Positions 19,059 through 29,406 of a stretch of DNA of 64,000 bases are shown one piece after another. Made by a program: the position numbers and the translations under genes. The notes beneath the pieces are model-generated. The model worked only from the letters and a program-made list of their open reading frames with translations. It was not told where the DNA came from and did not search any database. This stretch comes from Pseudomonas sp. NC02 (GTDB taxonomy: Bacteria; Pseudomonadota; Gammaproteobacteria; Pseudomonadales; Pseudomonadaceae). The stretch covers positions 4,960,001 to 5,024,000 of the forward strand of contig NZ_CP025624.1 of assembly GCF_002874965.1 (NCBI RefSeq), written 5' to 3'. How positions within the stretch are numbered: the stretch's first letter is position 1; every line of letters begins with the position of its first letter.

Positions 19059-21890
19059 TTAAACAGTGAAAGCATCTTGCAGCAGTTTTTCCTGCTGCTC
19101 GGCGTGCATCGACGCATAACCACACGCAGGTGCAGCGGAAGCATCACGACCGGCGTACTCCAGGCCCAGTGCCTGTTTGTGATTGCCGATGCTGCGACGC
19201 AGATGATGCTGGCTGCTGTACCACGCGCCCTGGTTCATCGGTTCTTCCTGACACCACACCACATTGGTGAGGTTGGTGTAAGGCGCGATGGCCTCCATCA
19301 GGTCGTCTTCCGGGAACGGGTAAAGCTGCTCGATCCGCACGATGGCGATGTCTTCGCGGCCTTCGGCACGGCGTTTTTCCAGCAAATCGTAGTAAACCTT
19401 GCCGCTGCACAGGATCAGGCGAGTGACCTTGGCCGCGTCGAGGGTATCGATTTCTGAAATAACGGTCTGGAACGAACCATCCGCCAGATCTTCCAGGGTC
19501 GAGATGGCCAATTTATGACGCAGCAGCGATTTCGGCGTCAGCACTACCAGCGGCTTGCGCAGCGGGCGGATCACCTGGCGACGTAGCAAGTGGTAGATCT
19601 GGGCCGGGGTAGTCGGCACGCACACCTGGATGTTGTGCTCGGCGCACAATTGCAGGTAACGCTCCAGACGGGCCGAGGAGTGCTCCGGACCCTGACCTTC
19701 ATAACCGTGTGGCAGCAGCATGGTCAGACCGCACAGACGGCCCCACTTGTGCTCGCCGCTGGTGATGAACTGGTCGATAACCACCTGGGCACCGTTGGCG
19801 AAGTCGCCGAACTGGGCTTCCCAGATCACCAGCGCCTGAGGCGTGGTGGTCGAGTAACCGTATTCGAACGCCAGTACGGCTTCTTCGGACAGGAACGAAT
19901 CGTACAGGTCGAAACGTGGCTGGCCTTCGTACAGGTTCTGCAACGGGATGTAGGTGCCCGCGTCTTTCTGGTTGTGCAACACAGCGTGACGGTGCGAGAA
20001 CGTACCGCGGCCGATGTCCTGGCCGGTCATGCGGATCGGGTGACCTTCGAACGCCAGGGTCGCGTACGCCATGGTTTCAGCGTAACCCCAGTTGATCGGC
20101 AGGCCGCCGGCTTGCATCTTCTGACGGTCTTCGTAGATCTTCGCAACCTGGCGCTGTACGACGAAACCGTCTGGGATTTCCAGCAGCTTGGCCGACAGTT
20201 CCTGCAGGGTTTTCAGATCGAACGAGGTGTCGTGACGCGCAGTCCAGGCGTGGCCCAGGTACGGACGCCAGTCAACGAACAGCTCTTTGTTCGGCTCTTT
20301 AACCAGGCTTTTCACGACATGCAGGCCGTTGTCCAGCGCGTTGCGGTATTCATCGATCTTCGCCTGAACACGTGCATCGTCCACCACGCCGGCCTTGATC
20401 AGGCTATCGGCATACAGCTCGCGGGTGGTGCGCTGCTTGGTGATTTGCTGGTACATCAACGGTTGGGTGCCGCTAGGCTCATCCGCTTCGTTGTGACCGC
20501 GACGACGGTAGCAGACCAGGTCGATGACCACGTCACGCTTGAACTGCATGCGGTAATCGATGGCCAACTGGGTCACGAACAACACGGCTTCCGGATCATC
20601 ACCATTCACATGGAGGATCGGCGCCTGGATCATCTTGGCAACGTCGGTCGCGTACTCGGTAGAGCGTGCGTCCAGCGGGTTGCTGATGGTGAAGCCCACC
20701 TGGTTGTTGATGACGATGTGAACGGTACCGCCGGTCTTGAAGCCGCGAGTCTGCGACATCTGGAAGGTTTCCAGGACCACACCCTGACCGGCGAACGCCG
20801 CGTCACCGTGGATGGAAATCGGCAGCACCTTCTCACCGGTGGAATCGTTACGACGATCCTGGCGCGCACGTACCGACCCCTCGACCACTGGAGAAACGAT
20901 CTCCAGGTGGGATGGGTTGAACGCCATGGCCAGGTGAACTTCACCGCCGGTGGTCATTACGTTGGACGAGAAGCCCTGGTGATATTTAACGTCACCGGAA
21001 CCCAGCTCGACCTTCTTCTTGCCTTCGAACTCGTCGAACAGCTCGCGCGGGTTCTTGCCGAAGGTGTTGACCAGCACGTTCAAGCGGCCACGGTGGGCCA
21101 TGCCGATCACGATTTCCTTGGTGCCGTAGGAACCGGAACGCTGGATCAGCTCGTCGAGCATCGGGATCAGGCTTTCGCCGCCTTCCAGGCCGAAACGCTT
21201 GGTGCCCGGGTATTTGGTGCCCAGGTATTTTTCCAGGCCTTCCGCTGCAGTGACGCGCTCGAGCAAGTGGCTCTTGACGTCCGCAGACAGCACCGGGCGA
21301 CCACGCACGCCTTCAAGGCGGTGCTGGAACCAGTGGCGCTGCTCGGAATCAGTGATGTGCGTAAATTCGGCACCGATGGTGCGGCAATATGTCTGCTGCA
21401 ACGCTTCGTGAATTTCGCGTAGGCTCGCTTCCTCTTTGCCGATGAACAGGTCGCCGGCACGGAAGGTCGTATCAAGATCGGCATTGGTCAAGCCGTAATG
21501 ATTGATCGACAGGTCTGCAGGTGCAGGACGCTGCCACAGCCCCAGCGGGTCAAGCTGGGCTGCCTGGTGGCCACGCATACGGTAGGCCTGGATCAGTCGC
21601 AGTACTTCAACTTGCTTCTTCTCGTGCTCACTGCTCACGCTTGCGGCAGAAACCGGCTGGGCGCGGCGCTGGTTCTTTGCCAGCAGCACGAACTGATCGC
21701 GAATTGTTGCGTGCGATACATCGGTGGCAGCGTTGCCGTCTGAAGACAACGTCTGAAATTTGGTGCGCCATTCTTCTGGCACAGCGTTAGGGTCGTGCAG
21801 GTAGAGCTCATAAAGCTCTTCCACATAGGCAGCGTTACCACCTGAAAGATAGCCGCTGTTCCACATGCGCTGCATCACGCTTTCTTGCAT
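19059..21890 (-). CDS. sucA: 2-oxoglutarate dehydrogenase E1 component
   Basis: 943 residues, full length. It is the thiamine-diphosphate-dependent decarboxylase that transfers succinyl to the lipoyl arm of SucB. It shows the N-terminal E2-binding segment (MWNSGYLSGGNAAYVEELY), the substrate site around HGDAAFAGQG and the ThDP/Mg2+ site near NNQVGFT. The C-terminal transketolase-like domain includes EAQFGDFANGAQV. The ribosome site is GAGGGTGA. It is separated from sdhB by 262 bp containing two hairpins. Confidence 0.98.
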   Translation of the reverse strand: MQESVMQRMWNSGYLSGGNAAYVEELYELYLHDPNAVPEEWRTKFQTLSSDGNAATDVSHATIRDQFVLLAKNQRRAQPVSAASVSSEHEKKQVEVLRLIQAYRMRGHQAAQLDPLGLWQRPAPADLSINHYGLTNADLDTTFRAGDLFIGKEEASLREIHEALQQTYCRTIGAEFTHITDSEQRHWFQHRLEGVRGRPVLSADVKSHLLERVTAAEGLEKYLGTKYPGTKRFGLEGGESLIPMLDELIQRSGSYGTKEIVIGMAHRGRLNVLVNTFGKNPRELFDEFEGKKKVELGSGDVKYHQGFSSNVMTTGGEVHLAMAFNPSHLEIVSPVVEGSVRARQDRRNDSTGEKVLPISIHGDAAFAGQGVVLETFQMSQTRGFKTGGTVHIVINNQVGFTISNPLDARSTEYATDVAKMIQAPILHVNGDDPEAVLFVTQLAIDYRMQFKRDVVIDLVCYRRRGHNEADEPSGTQPLMYQQITKQRTTRELYADSLIKAGVVDDARVQAKIDEYRNALDNGLHVVKSLVKEPNKELFVDWRPYLGHAWTARHDTSFDLKTLQELSAKLLEIPDGFVVQRQVAKIYEDRQKMQAGGLPINWGYAETMAYATLAFEGHPIRMTGQDIGRGTFSHRHAVLHNQKDAGTYIPLQNLYEGQPRFDLYDSFLSEEAVLAFEYGYSTTTPQALVIWEAQFGDFANGAQVVIDQFITSGEHKWGRLCGLTMLLPHGYEGQGPEHSSARLERYLQLCAEHNIQVCVPTTPAQIYHLLRRQVIRPLRKPLVVLTPKSLLRHKLAISTLEDLADGSFQTVISEIDTLDAAKVTRLILCSGKVYYDLLEKRRAEGREDIAIVRIEQLYPFPEDDLMEAIAPYTNLTNVVWCQEEPMNQGAWYSSQHHLRRSIGNHKQALGLEYAGRDASAAPACGYASMHAEQQEKLLQDAFTV

Positions 21891-22081
21891 GCTTGGTCAC
21901 CCTCGATTTGGGGACACCACCGGCGAAAACACCGAGTTTGCTTGCAAAAGGCCAAGTGCAGCGACCAAAACAAGCCACTTAGGATCACGCTGATAGTTCG
22001 GGTACCAACCCGAATGCCCCTGCTTGTCTCATTTCTTCAAAATAAGAGCCGCGTCTTTGTAAGTCGCTGCTCAAGTTAAAA

Positions 22082-22111
22082 CTACGGCGCCGGTTGAAGC
22101 CTGCGCCGTAG
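22082..22111 (-). terminator. Hairpin between sdhB and sucA (possible partial terminator)
   Basis: CTACGGCGC and GCGCCGTAG pair over nine bases around a 12-base loop, about 40 bp after the sdhB stop. A run of T is weak on the minus strand, so it may attenuate or mark a processing site rather than end transcription. A second small hairpin, TTCGGGT-ACC-AACCCGAA, lies at about 21997-22014. Confidence 0.5.
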
Positions 22112-22152
22112 CATCTACGGGCACAACGGTCCTGCTTTTACTACAACGTCGG

Positions 22153-22857
22153 TTACACGCCGCTTTGCAGCAGCATGCTACGTACGTGACCAATGGCCTT
22201 AGTCGGGTTCAGGCCTTTGGGACATACGTTGACGCAGTTCATGATCCCGCGGCAGCGGAATACGCTGAACGGGTCATCCAGCGAAGCCAGACGCTCGGCA
22301 GTCTTGGTGTCACGGCTGTCTGCCAGGAAGCGGTACGCTTGCAGCAGGGCAGCTGGGCCCAGGAACTTGTCGGGGTTCCACCAGAAGGACGGGCAGGAAG
22401 TCGAGCAGCAAGCGCACAGGATGCACTCGTACAGACCGTCCAGCTTCTCGCGCTCTTCCGGAGTCTGCAGACGCTCGATGGCCGGAGCCGGCGTGTCGTT
22501 CTGCAGGAATGGCTTAACCTTCTCGTATTGCTTGTAGAAGATGCTCATATCGACGACCAGGTCACGGATAACCGGCAAACCTGGCAGCGGACGAACAACC
22601 AACTTGTTGCCTTTCACCACGGAAGACAGCGGCGTGATGCACGCCAGGCCGTTCTTGCCGTTGATGTTCATGCCGTCGGAGCCGCAGACACCCTCACGGC
22701 AAGAGCGACGATAGGAGAAACCTTCGTCCTGCTCTTTAACCAGGGCCAGCACGTCCAGCACCATCAGGTCCTTACCACCGGTATCGACCTGGAATTCCTG
22801 CATGAACGGCGCAGCGTCCTGATCAGGGTTGTAGCGATAAACACTGACTTTCAACAT
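22153..22857 (-). CDS. sdhB: Succinate dehydrogenase iron-sulfur subunit
   Basis: 234 residues from the ATG at 22857; an ATG three codons upstream is possible but less usual. It passes electrons from SdhA to quinone. The 2Fe-2S cluster ligands are in CREGVCGSDG. The 4Fe-4S and 3Fe-4S clusters use CILCACCSTSCP and CRGIMNCVNVCP. It sits on the cytoplasmic face of the inner membrane and follows sdhA by 11 bp. Confidence 0.98.
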   Translation of the reverse strand: MLKVSVYRYNPDQDAAPFMQEFQVDTGGKDLMVLDVLALVKEQDEGFSYRRSCREGVCGSDGMNINGKNGLACITPLSSVVKGNKLVVRPLPGLPVIRDLVVDMSIFYKQYEKVKPFLQNDTPAPAIERLQTPEEREKLDGLYECILCACCSTSCPSFWWNPDKFLGPAALLQAYRFLADSRDTKTAERLASLDDPFSVFRCRGIMNCVNVCPKGLNPTKAIGHVRSMLLQSGV

Positions 22858-22868
22858 GGCAGCCACCC

Positions 22869-24644
22869 TTAGTAAGTCCGAATCTTCGGTTCAAACGTCG
22901 GAACCGTCTTCGGCGAGAAGTTCACGGCACGCTTGGTTACGCGCTTGTCACCCGGGAAGTACAGGGTGTGGCACAACCAGTTTTCGTCGTCGCGGTCTTC
23001 ATAGTCTTCACGAGCGTGAGCACCACGGGATTCTTTACGAACCTCGGCGGCGATCGCAGTCGCTTCAGCCACTTCCAGCAGGTTTTGCAGCTCAAGGGCT
23101 TCGATTCGAGCGGTGTTGAACGCCTGGCTCTTGTCGTTGATCTTGACGTTGGCGATGCGCGTACGCAGGTCAGCCAGCTGGGCGATACCTTTCTGCATGT
23201 ATTCGCCGGTACGGAACACACCGAAGTAGTTCTGCATGCAGCTTTGCAGCTCTTTGCGCAGGGAGGCAACGTCTTCGCCATCGGTACGCGAGTTCAGGCC
23301 ATCCAGACGTGCCAGGGCAGCGTCGATGTCGGACTGGCGTGGACGCGCGTAATCAACGCCTTCCTTCAGGGTCTGTTCCAGGAACAGGCCGGCGGCGCGA
23401 CCGAATACCACCAGGTCGAGCAGCGAGTTGCCACCCAGGCGGTTGGCACCGTGAACCGATACGCACGCCACTTCACCTACCGCGAACAGACCTGGGATGA
23501 TCTGGTCGACACCGTCGGCGTCCTGGGTGATCGCCTGGCCATGAATGTTGGTGGCAACGCCGCCCATCATATAGTGGCAAGTTGGAACAACCGGGATCGG
23601 CGCAACAGCCGGGTCAACGTGAGCAAAGGTCTTGGACAGCTCCATGATGCCTGGCAGACGGCTGTGCAGCACTTCTTCACCGAGGTGATCGAGCTTCAGC
23701 ATCACGTGGTCGCCATCGGGACCACAGCCGTTACCGGCGATGATCTCTTTAACCATGGAACGGGCTACAACGTCACGACCGGCAAGGTCTTTGGCGTTCG
23801 GAGCATAACGCTCCATGAAGCGCTCGCCGTTCTTGTTGATCAGGTAACCACCTTCACCACGGCAACCTTCTGTAACCAGTACACCGGCGCCGGCGATGCC
23901 GGTCGGGTGGAACTGCCACATTTCGATGTCCTGTACCGGAACGCCTGCACGCAGGGCCATGCCGATACCGTCACCGGTGTTGATCAGGGCGTTGGTAGTC
24001 GAAGAGTAGATACGGCCTGCACCGCCGGTCGCCAATACGGTGGCATTAGCCCGCACGTAAGAGGTTTCGCCGGTTTCGATGCAGATAACGATCATGCCTA
24101 CAAAGGCACCGTCTTCGTTCTTCACCAGGTCGACGCCGTAGTATTCGTTGAGGAATACGGTGCCGGCCTTCAGGTTGGCCTGGTACAGGGTGTGCAACAG
24201 CGCGTGACCGGTACGGTCGGCTGCGGCACAGGTACGAGCGGCCTGGCCACCCTTACCGAAGTCTTTCGACTGACCGCCGAACGGACGCTGGTAGATGCGA
24301 CCCTGTTCGGTACGGGAGAACGGCAGACCCATGTGTTCCAGCTCGAAGACCGCTTCCGGGCCTACGGAGCACATGTATTCGATAGCGTCCTGGTCACCGA
24401 TATAGTCGGAACCCTTGACGGTATCGTACATGTGCCAGCGCCAGTCATCGTTTGGATCGGCGGAGGCGATGGCGCACGTGATGCCACCCTGGGCCGAAAC
24501 GGTGTGGGAACGGGTCGGGAACACCTTGGTGATCACGGCAGTCTTGTGACCGCCTTGGGCCAGTTGCAGCGCAGCGCGCATGCCGGCACCGCCGCCGCCA
24601 ATGATGATGGCGTCGAATGAAAGCGTATTAACTGTGTTAGCCAT
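22869..24644 (-). CDS. sdhA: Succinate dehydrogenase flavoprotein subunit
   Basis: 591 residues. It oxidises succinate to fumarate using covalently bound FAD. It shows the dinucleotide fold [14 protein letters not shown], the FAD-linking His in [10 protein letters not shown], and the substrate-site HPTG and [14 protein letters not shown] motifs. It starts 3 bp after the sdhD stop. Confidence 0.98.
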   Translation of the reverse strand: MANTVNTLSFDAIIIGGGGAGMRAALQLAQGGHKTAVITKVFPTRSHTVSAQGGITCAIASADPNDDWRWHMYDTVKGSDYIGDQDAIEYMCSVGPEAVFELEHMGLPFSRTEQGRIYQRPFGGQSKDFGKGGQAARTCAAADRTGHALLHTLYQANLKAGTVFLNEYYGVDLVKNEDGAFVGMIVICIETGETSYVRANATVLATGGAGRIYSSTTNALINTGDGIGMALRAGVPVQDIEMWQFHPTGIAGAGVLVTEGCRGEGGYLINKNGERFMERYAPNAKDLAGRDVVARSMVKEIIAGNGCGPDGDHVMLKLDHLGEEVLHSRLPGIMELSKTFAHVDPAVAPIPVVPTCHYMMGGVATNIHGQAITQDADGVDQIIPGLFAVGEVACVSVHGANRLGGNSLLDLVVFGRAAGLFLEQTLKEGVDYARPRQSDIDAALARLDGLNSRTDGEDVASLRKELQSCMQNYFGVFRTGEYMQKGIAQLADLRTRIANVKINDKSQAFNTARIEALELQNLLEVAEATAIAAEVRKESRGAHAREDYEDRDDENWLCHTLYFPGDKRVTKRAVNFSPKTVPTFEPKIRTY

Positions 24645-24647
24645 GAA

Positions 24648-25016
24648 TCAGATACCCCAAAGAATCTGCACACCCCAGACGAAGTAAGCGAACATCGCGA
24701 CGCCGCATACTGCCTGGAAGAGAAACCGTACTGCTGTCGCGGACTTGCCCAGCGCCATCGGCGTCAGGTAGTCGGTCGCGATGGTCCACATGCCAACCCA
24801 GGCGTGAGCGCCCAGGGCTACAAGGGCCAGCAGACTGAAGATGCGCATCCCGTTGTGAGCGAACAGGCCGTGCCATTGGGCGTAGCCAATGCCAGGGTTC
24901 GCCGCGAGGTACCCGATCAGGAAGATGAAATAAGCCGCGAGAACAACCGCAGACACACGTTGCGCCATCCAGTCATAGAGGCCCGAACGCGACAGGTTCG
25001 TAACGCTGGTTACCAT
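24648..25016 (-). CDS. sdhD: Succinate dehydrogenase membrane anchor subunit
   Basis: 122 residues with three membrane helices and the heme-ligand His region (ALVALGAHAWVGMW). It anchors SdhAB and helps bind heme b and ubiquinone. The ATG at 25016 is preferred (GGGAG eight bases upstream) over a TTG two codons earlier. It overlaps the end of sdhC by seven bases. Confidence 0.96.
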   Translation of the reverse strand: MVTSVTNLSRSGLYDWMAQRVSAVVLAAYFIFLIGYLAANPGIGYAQWHGLFAHNGMRIFSLLALVALGAHAWVGMWTIATDYLTPMALGKSATAVRFLFQAVCGVAMFAYFVWGVQILWGI

Positions 25017-25384
25017 ATCCAAACTCCCGCCAGAACGATCAGCACCACGGAAATGGCGATGACGATTTTCGAGCCCAGCTTGCCGCCTTCCAGCGTCTCA
25101 CCGATACCCATGTCCATGATCAAGTGGCGAATACCGGCCACAAGGTGATAAAGCAGAGCGGACAGGAGGCCCCAGGCGACGAATTTGGCCAGCGGACTGG
25201 TCAAGCATGCCTTCACCTCGGCGTACCCTTCTTCCGAACCCAGGGATTTGCTCAATGCATAAAGCATGATGCCCAGGCCAAGAAACAGGATGATGCCGGA
25301 TACACGGTGCAGGAACGACGTTACGCCGGTGATGGGGAGTTTGATGGTCCTTAGGTCTAGGTTTACAGGTCGTTGGCTATTCAC
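25010..25384 (-). CDS. sdhC: Succinate dehydrogenase cytochrome b556 subunit
   Basis: 124 residues with three membrane helices. It carries the family motifs HRVSGIILFLG and the heme His in LLYHLVAGIRHL. It is the first gene of the sdh-suc cluster. The only usable start is GTG at 25384, since a stop codon lies four codons upstream in frame, and no strong ribosome site is visible. Confidence 0.96.
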   Translation of the reverse strand: MNSQRPVNLDLRTIKLPITGVTSFLHRVSGIILFLGLGIMLYALSKSLGSEEGYAEVKACLTSPLAKFVAWGLLSALLYHLVAGIRHLIMDMGIGETLEGGKLGSKIVIAISVVLIVLAGVWIW

Positions 25385-25518
25385 GGCTTTTTTTCACACT
25401 GAAGAGCCCCTAACAATCAGGGCAAAGTTGTTGGGGAGTGCACTGGTCAGGTAACCACCACCCAGGGAGTGCGACCCCCATCAAAACGGGCCCAAAAGCC
25501 CCTGGCGGTCGGAGGCCG

Positions 25519-25547
25519 AGTATAGACAGTTAGGCAACTAATGACAA
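25519..25547 (-). promoter_or_regulatory. Sigma-70 promoter of sdhCDAB-suc
   Basis: On the minus strand TTGTCA (25547-25542), 17 bases, then TATACT (25524-25519). It leaves a leader of about 130 bases before sdhC. It faces away from the gltA promoter, and both lie in the 363-bp gap 25385-25747, which holds no gene. Confidence 0.75.
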
Positions 25548-25661
25548 CGCGCACTCCTCACCCTAATAGCGCATTGCGCTGGCGGCATAAAAGGCGTAAA
25601 TGGCAGGTAATTTCGAGGAAAAAGTACGGTTAAAGCCTTCTGGAGCAAGACTTTAGGCAAA

Positions 25662-25689
25662 TTGACATCTGAATTTATCTCACTATAGT
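25662..25689 (+). promoter_or_regulatory. Sigma-70 promoter of gltA
   Basis: TTGACA (25662-25667), 16 bases, TATAGT (25684-25689), giving a leader of about 50 bases before gltA. The -35 box is a consensus match. Confidence 0.8.
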
Positions 25690-25747
25690 GGTGCGGGCCC
25701 TGCGTGGGGGGTCTGTCTGATGATTTGAAGCATAAATAGGAGGCCAC

Positions 25748-27037
25748 ATGGCTGACAAAAAAGCGCAGTTGATCATCGAGGGCGCAGCCCCCGTCGAGCT
25801 GCCCATTTTAACCGGCACCGTTGGTCCCGATGTTATCGACGTACGGGGCCTGACGGCCACGGGCCGTTTTACATTCGACCCAGGCTTCATGTCGACCGCC
25901 TCATGCGAGTCGAAGATCACCTATATCGACGGTGATAACGGTATCCTGCTGCACCGCGGCTACCCGATCGAACAGCTTGCTGAACAGTCGGACTACCTGG
26001 AAACCTGCTACCTGCTGCTTAATGGCGAATTGCCAACAGCTGAGCAAAAGGCCCAGTTTGTCAGCACCGTGAAGAACCACACCATGGTTCACGAGCAGTT
26101 GAAGACCTTCTTCAACGGCTTCCGTCGCGACGCCCACCCGATGGCCGTCATGTGCGGCGTAGTCGGCGCCCTGTCGGCCTTCTATCACGACTCCCTGGAC
26201 ATCAATAACCCGCAGCATCGCGAAATCTCCGCGATCCGCCTGGTTGCCAAGATGCCGACCCTGGCCGCAATGGTTTACAAGTACTCCATGGGTCAACCCA
26301 TGATGTACCCGCGCAACGACCTGACGTACGCGGAAAACTTCCTGCACATGATGTTCAACACCCCGTGCGAGATCAAACCGATCAGCCCGGTGCTGGCCGC
26401 CGCGATGGACAAGATCTTCATCCTCCACGCCGACCACGAACAGAACGCCTCGACCTCTACCGTGCGCCTGGCGGGCTCCTCGGGCGCCAACCCGTTCGCT
26501 TGTATCGCCGCCGGTATCGCCGCACTGTGGGGCCCTGCCCACGGCGGCGCGAACGAAGCCGTATTGACCATGCTCGATGAAATCGGCGATGTCTCGAACA
26601 TCGACAAGTTCATCGCCAAGGCCAAGGACAAGAACGATCCGTTCAAGTTGATGGGCTTCGGTCACCGGGTCTACAAGAACCGCGACCCGCGCGCCACCGT
26701 AATGAAGAAGACCTGCGACGAAGTGTTGAAGGAACTGGGCATCAAGAACGATCCGCAACTCGAACTGGCCATGCGCCTGGAAGAGATCGCCCTGACCGAC
26801 CCGTACTTCATCGAGCGCTCGCTGTACCCGAACGTCGACTTCTACTCGGGGATCATCCTCAAGGCGATCGGCATTCCAACCAGCATGTTCACCGTGATCT
26901 TCGCCCTGGCGCGGACCGTGGGCTGGATCTCCCACTGGAAAGAAATGCTCTCCAGCCCGTACAAGATTGGCCGTCCGCGCCAGCTGTACACTGGCTACGA
27001 GTCGCGTGACATCACCAAGCTGGAAGACCGCAAGTAA
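25748..27037 (+). CDS. gltA: Citrate synthase (type II)
   Basis: 429 residues. It condenses acetyl-CoA and oxaloacetate. The length and N-terminal extension match the hexameric, NADH-sensitive type of Gram-negative bacteria. Catalytic His residues are in [13 protein letters not shown] and [15 protein letters not shown], and the Asp in PNVDFYSG. It is divergent from sdhC. AGGAGG lies five bases upstream, and a terminator follows. Confidence 0.98.
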   Translation: MADKKAQLIIEGAAPVELPILTGTVGPDVIDVRGLTATGRFTFDPGFMSTASCESKITYIDGDNGILLHRGYPIEQLAEQSDYLETCYLLLNGELPTAEQKAQFVSTVKNHTMVHEQLKTFFNGFRRDAHPMAVMCGVVGALSAFYHDSLDINNPQHREISAIRLVAKMPTLAAMVYKYSMGQPMMYPRNDLTYAENFLHMMFNTPCEIKPISPVLAAAMDKIFILHADHEQNASTSTVRLAGSSGANPFACIAAGIAALWGPAHGGANEAVLTMLDEIGDVSNIDKFIAKAKDKNDPFKLMGFGHRVYKNRDPRATVMKKTCDEVLKELGIKNDPQLELAMRLEEIALTDPYFIERSLYPNVDFYSGIILKAIGIPTSMFTVIFALARTVGWISHWKEMLSSPYKIGRPRQLYTGYESRDITKLEDRK

Positions 27038-27061
27038 GCTGATCGCTACTTGGCTACACCG

Positions 27062-27095
27062 AAAACGGCCTCCTTTGATAGGGAGGCCGTTTTTA
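27062..27095 (+). terminator. Terminator of gltA
   Basis: AAAACGGCCTCC-TTTGATA-GGGAGGCCGTTTTT, 25 bp after the gltA stop. Confidence 0.9.
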
Positions 27096-27146
27096 TTTGT
27101 GCCGGATTTGAGAAACAGTTTTGTCGTATCTGTTACCAATAAAGGC

Positions 27147-27184
27147 AAAAAAAAGCCCCGATCTCACGACCGGGGCATTTTTTT
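27147..27184 (-). terminator. Terminator of the DUF485-actP operon
   Basis: A GCCCCG/CGGGGC stem with long A and T runs on either side lies 16 bp after the actP stop. It would also work on the plus strand. Confidence 0.85.
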
Positions 27185-27199
27185 GTAACTGTTATGGGC

Positions 27200-28858
27200 T
27201 TAGTGGCTAACCGCCCCACTCGCCCCCAGGCCAGTCTGCGAACGCACAAACTGCGGGAAGTACAGCGCACGTTCCTTCTCTGCCGCCGCCGACTTGTCGG
27301 TGATGGAGAAGAACCAGATGCCGATGAACGCAATGATCATCGAGAACAGCGCCGGGTACTCGTAAGGGAAGATCGCCTTCTCATGGTGCAGGATCGAGAC
27401 CCAGATGGTTGGGCCGAGGATCATCAGGCCAACGGCACTGATCAAGCCCAGCCAGCCACCAATCATCGCACCGCGGGTGGTGAGGTTTTTCCAGTACATG
27501 GAAAGCAGCAGCACCGGGAAGTTACAGCTGGCCGCAATGGAGAACGCCAGGCCCACCATGAACGCGATGTTCTGGCTTTCAAACAGGATGCCCAAGCCAA
27601 TCGCCAGTACTGCCAGGGCGATGGTGGTGATCTTCGATACGCGAATCTCATCCTTCTCGTTGGCCTTGCCTTTCTTGATCACGCTGGCGTACAGGTCATG
27701 GGACACCGCCGAAGCACCCGCGAGGGTCAAACCGGCAACCACTGCCAGGATGGTGGCAAACGCCACGGCCGAGATGAAGCCCAGGAAGATACTGCCGCCC
27801 ACCGCGTTGGCCAGGTGCACCGCCGCCATGTTGTTACCGCCGAGCAAGGCACCTGCAGCATCCTTGAACGCCGGGTTGGTGCTGACCAGCAGGATCGCGC
27901 CGAAGCCGATGATGAAGGTCAGGATATAGAAGTAGCCGATGAAGCCAGTGGCATACAGCACGCTCTTGCGAGCTTCCTTTGCGTCACTCACAGTGAAGAA
28001 GCGCATCAGGATGTGCGGCAGGCCGGCGGTACCGAACATCAGTGCCAGGCCGAGGGAGAACGCCGAAATCGGGTCTTTCACCAGACCGCCCGGGCTCATG
28101 ATCGCTTCACCTTTAGGGTGAACCTTGATCGCCTCGGCAAACAGCATGTTGAAGTCGAAGTTGACGTGTTTCATCACCATCAGCGCCATGAACGAGGCAC
28201 CGGACAGCAACAGCACTGCCTTGATGATCTGCACCCAGGTGGTCGCCAGCATGCCGCCGAACAACACATAGAGGCACATCAGGATGCCTACCAGGATCAC
28301 CGCGACGTGATAATCCAGGCCGAACAGCAGCTGGATCAGCTTGCCCGCGCCAACCATCTGCGCGATCAGGTAGAACGCCACCACCACCAAAGAGCCGCAC
28401 GCCGACAGGCTGCGGATCTGGGTTTGCCCCAGGCGATAGGACGCCACGTCGGCAAAGGTGTATTTGCCCAGGTTACGCAGGCGCTCGGCGATCAGGAACA
28501 GAATGATCGGCCAGCCCACCAGGAAGCCGATCGAGTAGATCAGGCCGTCGTAGCCGGAGGTGAACACCAGCGCGGAAATCCCCAGGAAGGACGCCGCCGA
28601 CATGTAGTCACCGGCAATCGCCAAACCGTTCTGGAACCCGGTGATCTTGCCGCCGGCCGCATAGTAGTCGGCCGCCGACTTGTTGCGCTTGGACGCCCAG
28701 TAGGTGATGCACAAGGTCGCGCCAACAAAGGCCACGAACATCAGGATCGCTGCGATATTCAGCGGTTGTTTATGCACTTCGCCGGTCAATGCATCGGCCG
28801 CCCAAACGGCAGGTGCAAAGGCCGAAGCGCCGAGTACAGCCAATAGACGACGGATCAT
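27200..28858 (-). CDS. actP: Acetate permease ActP (sodium:solute symporter family)
   Basis: 552 residues. The N-terminus looks like a cleaved signal (APAVWA), followed by about 13 membrane helices of the SSS fold, with Na+-site segments such as [12 protein letters not shown]. It takes up acetate and other short carboxylates. The start ATG overlaps the stop of the DUF485 gene (ATGA). In E. coli the order acs-yjcH-actP is known; here acs is not in the window. Confidence 0.95.
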   Translation of the reverse strand: MIRRLLAVLGASAFAPAVWAADALTGEVHKQPLNIAAILMFVAFVGATLCITYWASKRNKSAADYYAAGGKITGFQNGLAIAGDYMSAASFLGISALVFTSGYDGLIYSIGFLVGWPIILFLIAERLRNLGKYTFADVASYRLGQTQIRSLSACGSLVVVAFYLIAQMVGAGKLIQLLFGLDYHVAVILVGILMCLYVLFGGMLATTWVQIIKAVLLLSGASFMALMVMKHVNFDFNMLFAEAIKVHPKGEAIMSPGGLVKDPISAFSLGLALMFGTAGLPHILMRFFTVSDAKEARKSVLYATGFIGYFYILTFIIGFGAILLVSTNPAFKDAAGALLGGNNMAAVHLANAVGGSIFLGFISAVAFATILAVVAGLTLAGASAVSHDLYASVIKKGKANEKDEIRVSKITTIALAVLAIGLGILFESQNIAFMVGLAFSIAASCNFPVLLLSMYWKNLTTRGAMIGGWLGLISAVGLMILGPTIWVSILHHEKAIFPYEYPALFSMIIAFIGIWFFSITDKSAAAEKERALYFPQFVRSQTGLGASGAVSH

Positions 28859-29166
28859 TGCGCAGCCTCCTTGAGAATCGCATTGTTCAGGTCGTCGAAT
28901 TCGCCGTTGGCGCGTCGTACATAGATGCCGGTGAGGACGAAGGCCGACACAATCAGCCCGACCCCGATCGGGATCCCCCACGTGATGGACGAACCGGGGC
29001 TGATCTTGGCCCCCAGTATTTGCGGCCCATAGGCAATCAGAAGAATGAAAGCGGAGTAAAGCCCAAGCATGATTGCCGAGAGAATCCAGGCGAATCTTTC
29101 CCTTTTACTAACCAGCTCCTTGAAACGCGGGCTGTTTTGAATCGAGAGGTAAATGCTGTCGTTCAT
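28855..29166 (-). CDS. DUF485 membrane protein (YjcH-like), partner of ActP
   Basis: 103 residues with two membrane helices (about 26-47 and 61-82) and a charged C-terminus. The DUF485 family is nearly always encoded just before actP, as here, with a four-base overlap. A helper role for the symporter is likely but not shown. The start at 29166 has GAGGAT upstream and an A-rich motif that overlaps the ATG. Confidence 0.92.
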   Translation of the reverse strand: MNDSIYLSIQNSPRFKELVSKRERFAWILSAIMLGLYSAFILLIAYGPQILGAKISPGSSITWGIPIGVGLIVSAFVLTGIYVRRANGEFDDLNNAILKEAAQ

Positions 29167-29173
29167 TGTTTTT
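29166..29173 (-). promoter_or_regulatory. Candidate Hfq/Crc A-rich motif at the DUF485-actP start
   Basis: AAAAACAA fits the AAnAAnAA pattern bound by Hfq with Crc in pseudomonads. It lies between the ribosome site and the start codon, where binding would block translation during catabolite repression. Confidence 0.45.
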
Positions 29174-29295
29174 ATCCTCGCAGCACAGCTTTTTATTATT
29201 GGAACATATCCACTGTATGCGGCTGAGGAACAGGTTCCAGACGACCTTAGTAGTAGAAGGAGTGTAGCGAGGGTTTACGGGTGTGCAGAAACAAT

Positions 29296-29395
29296 TGTAG
29301 GAGCGAGCTTGCTCGCGAAAAACGTCAACGGTAACGCGTTCATTCTGGATGATCGCGGTGCCCTTGCGTTCTTCGCGAGCAAGCTCGCTCCTACA
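29296..29395. repeat. REPIN of the GTAGGAGCGAGCTTGCTCGC type
   Basis: Two inverted copies with heads outward are separated by about 52 bp. The head differs from the main family (GTAGGAGCGAGC instead of GTGGGAGCGGGC), but the GCTCGCGAA tail is the same. It lies between the DUF485 promoter and the end of the binding-protein gene. Confidence 0.88.
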
Positions 29396-29406
29396 GTTTT
29401 AACGCC

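Noticed and set aside
25385..25400. Upstream in-frame extension of sdhC
   Set aside because: A TGA stop codon precedes the lysine codons upstream of the GTG, so the gene cannot start earlier in this frame.
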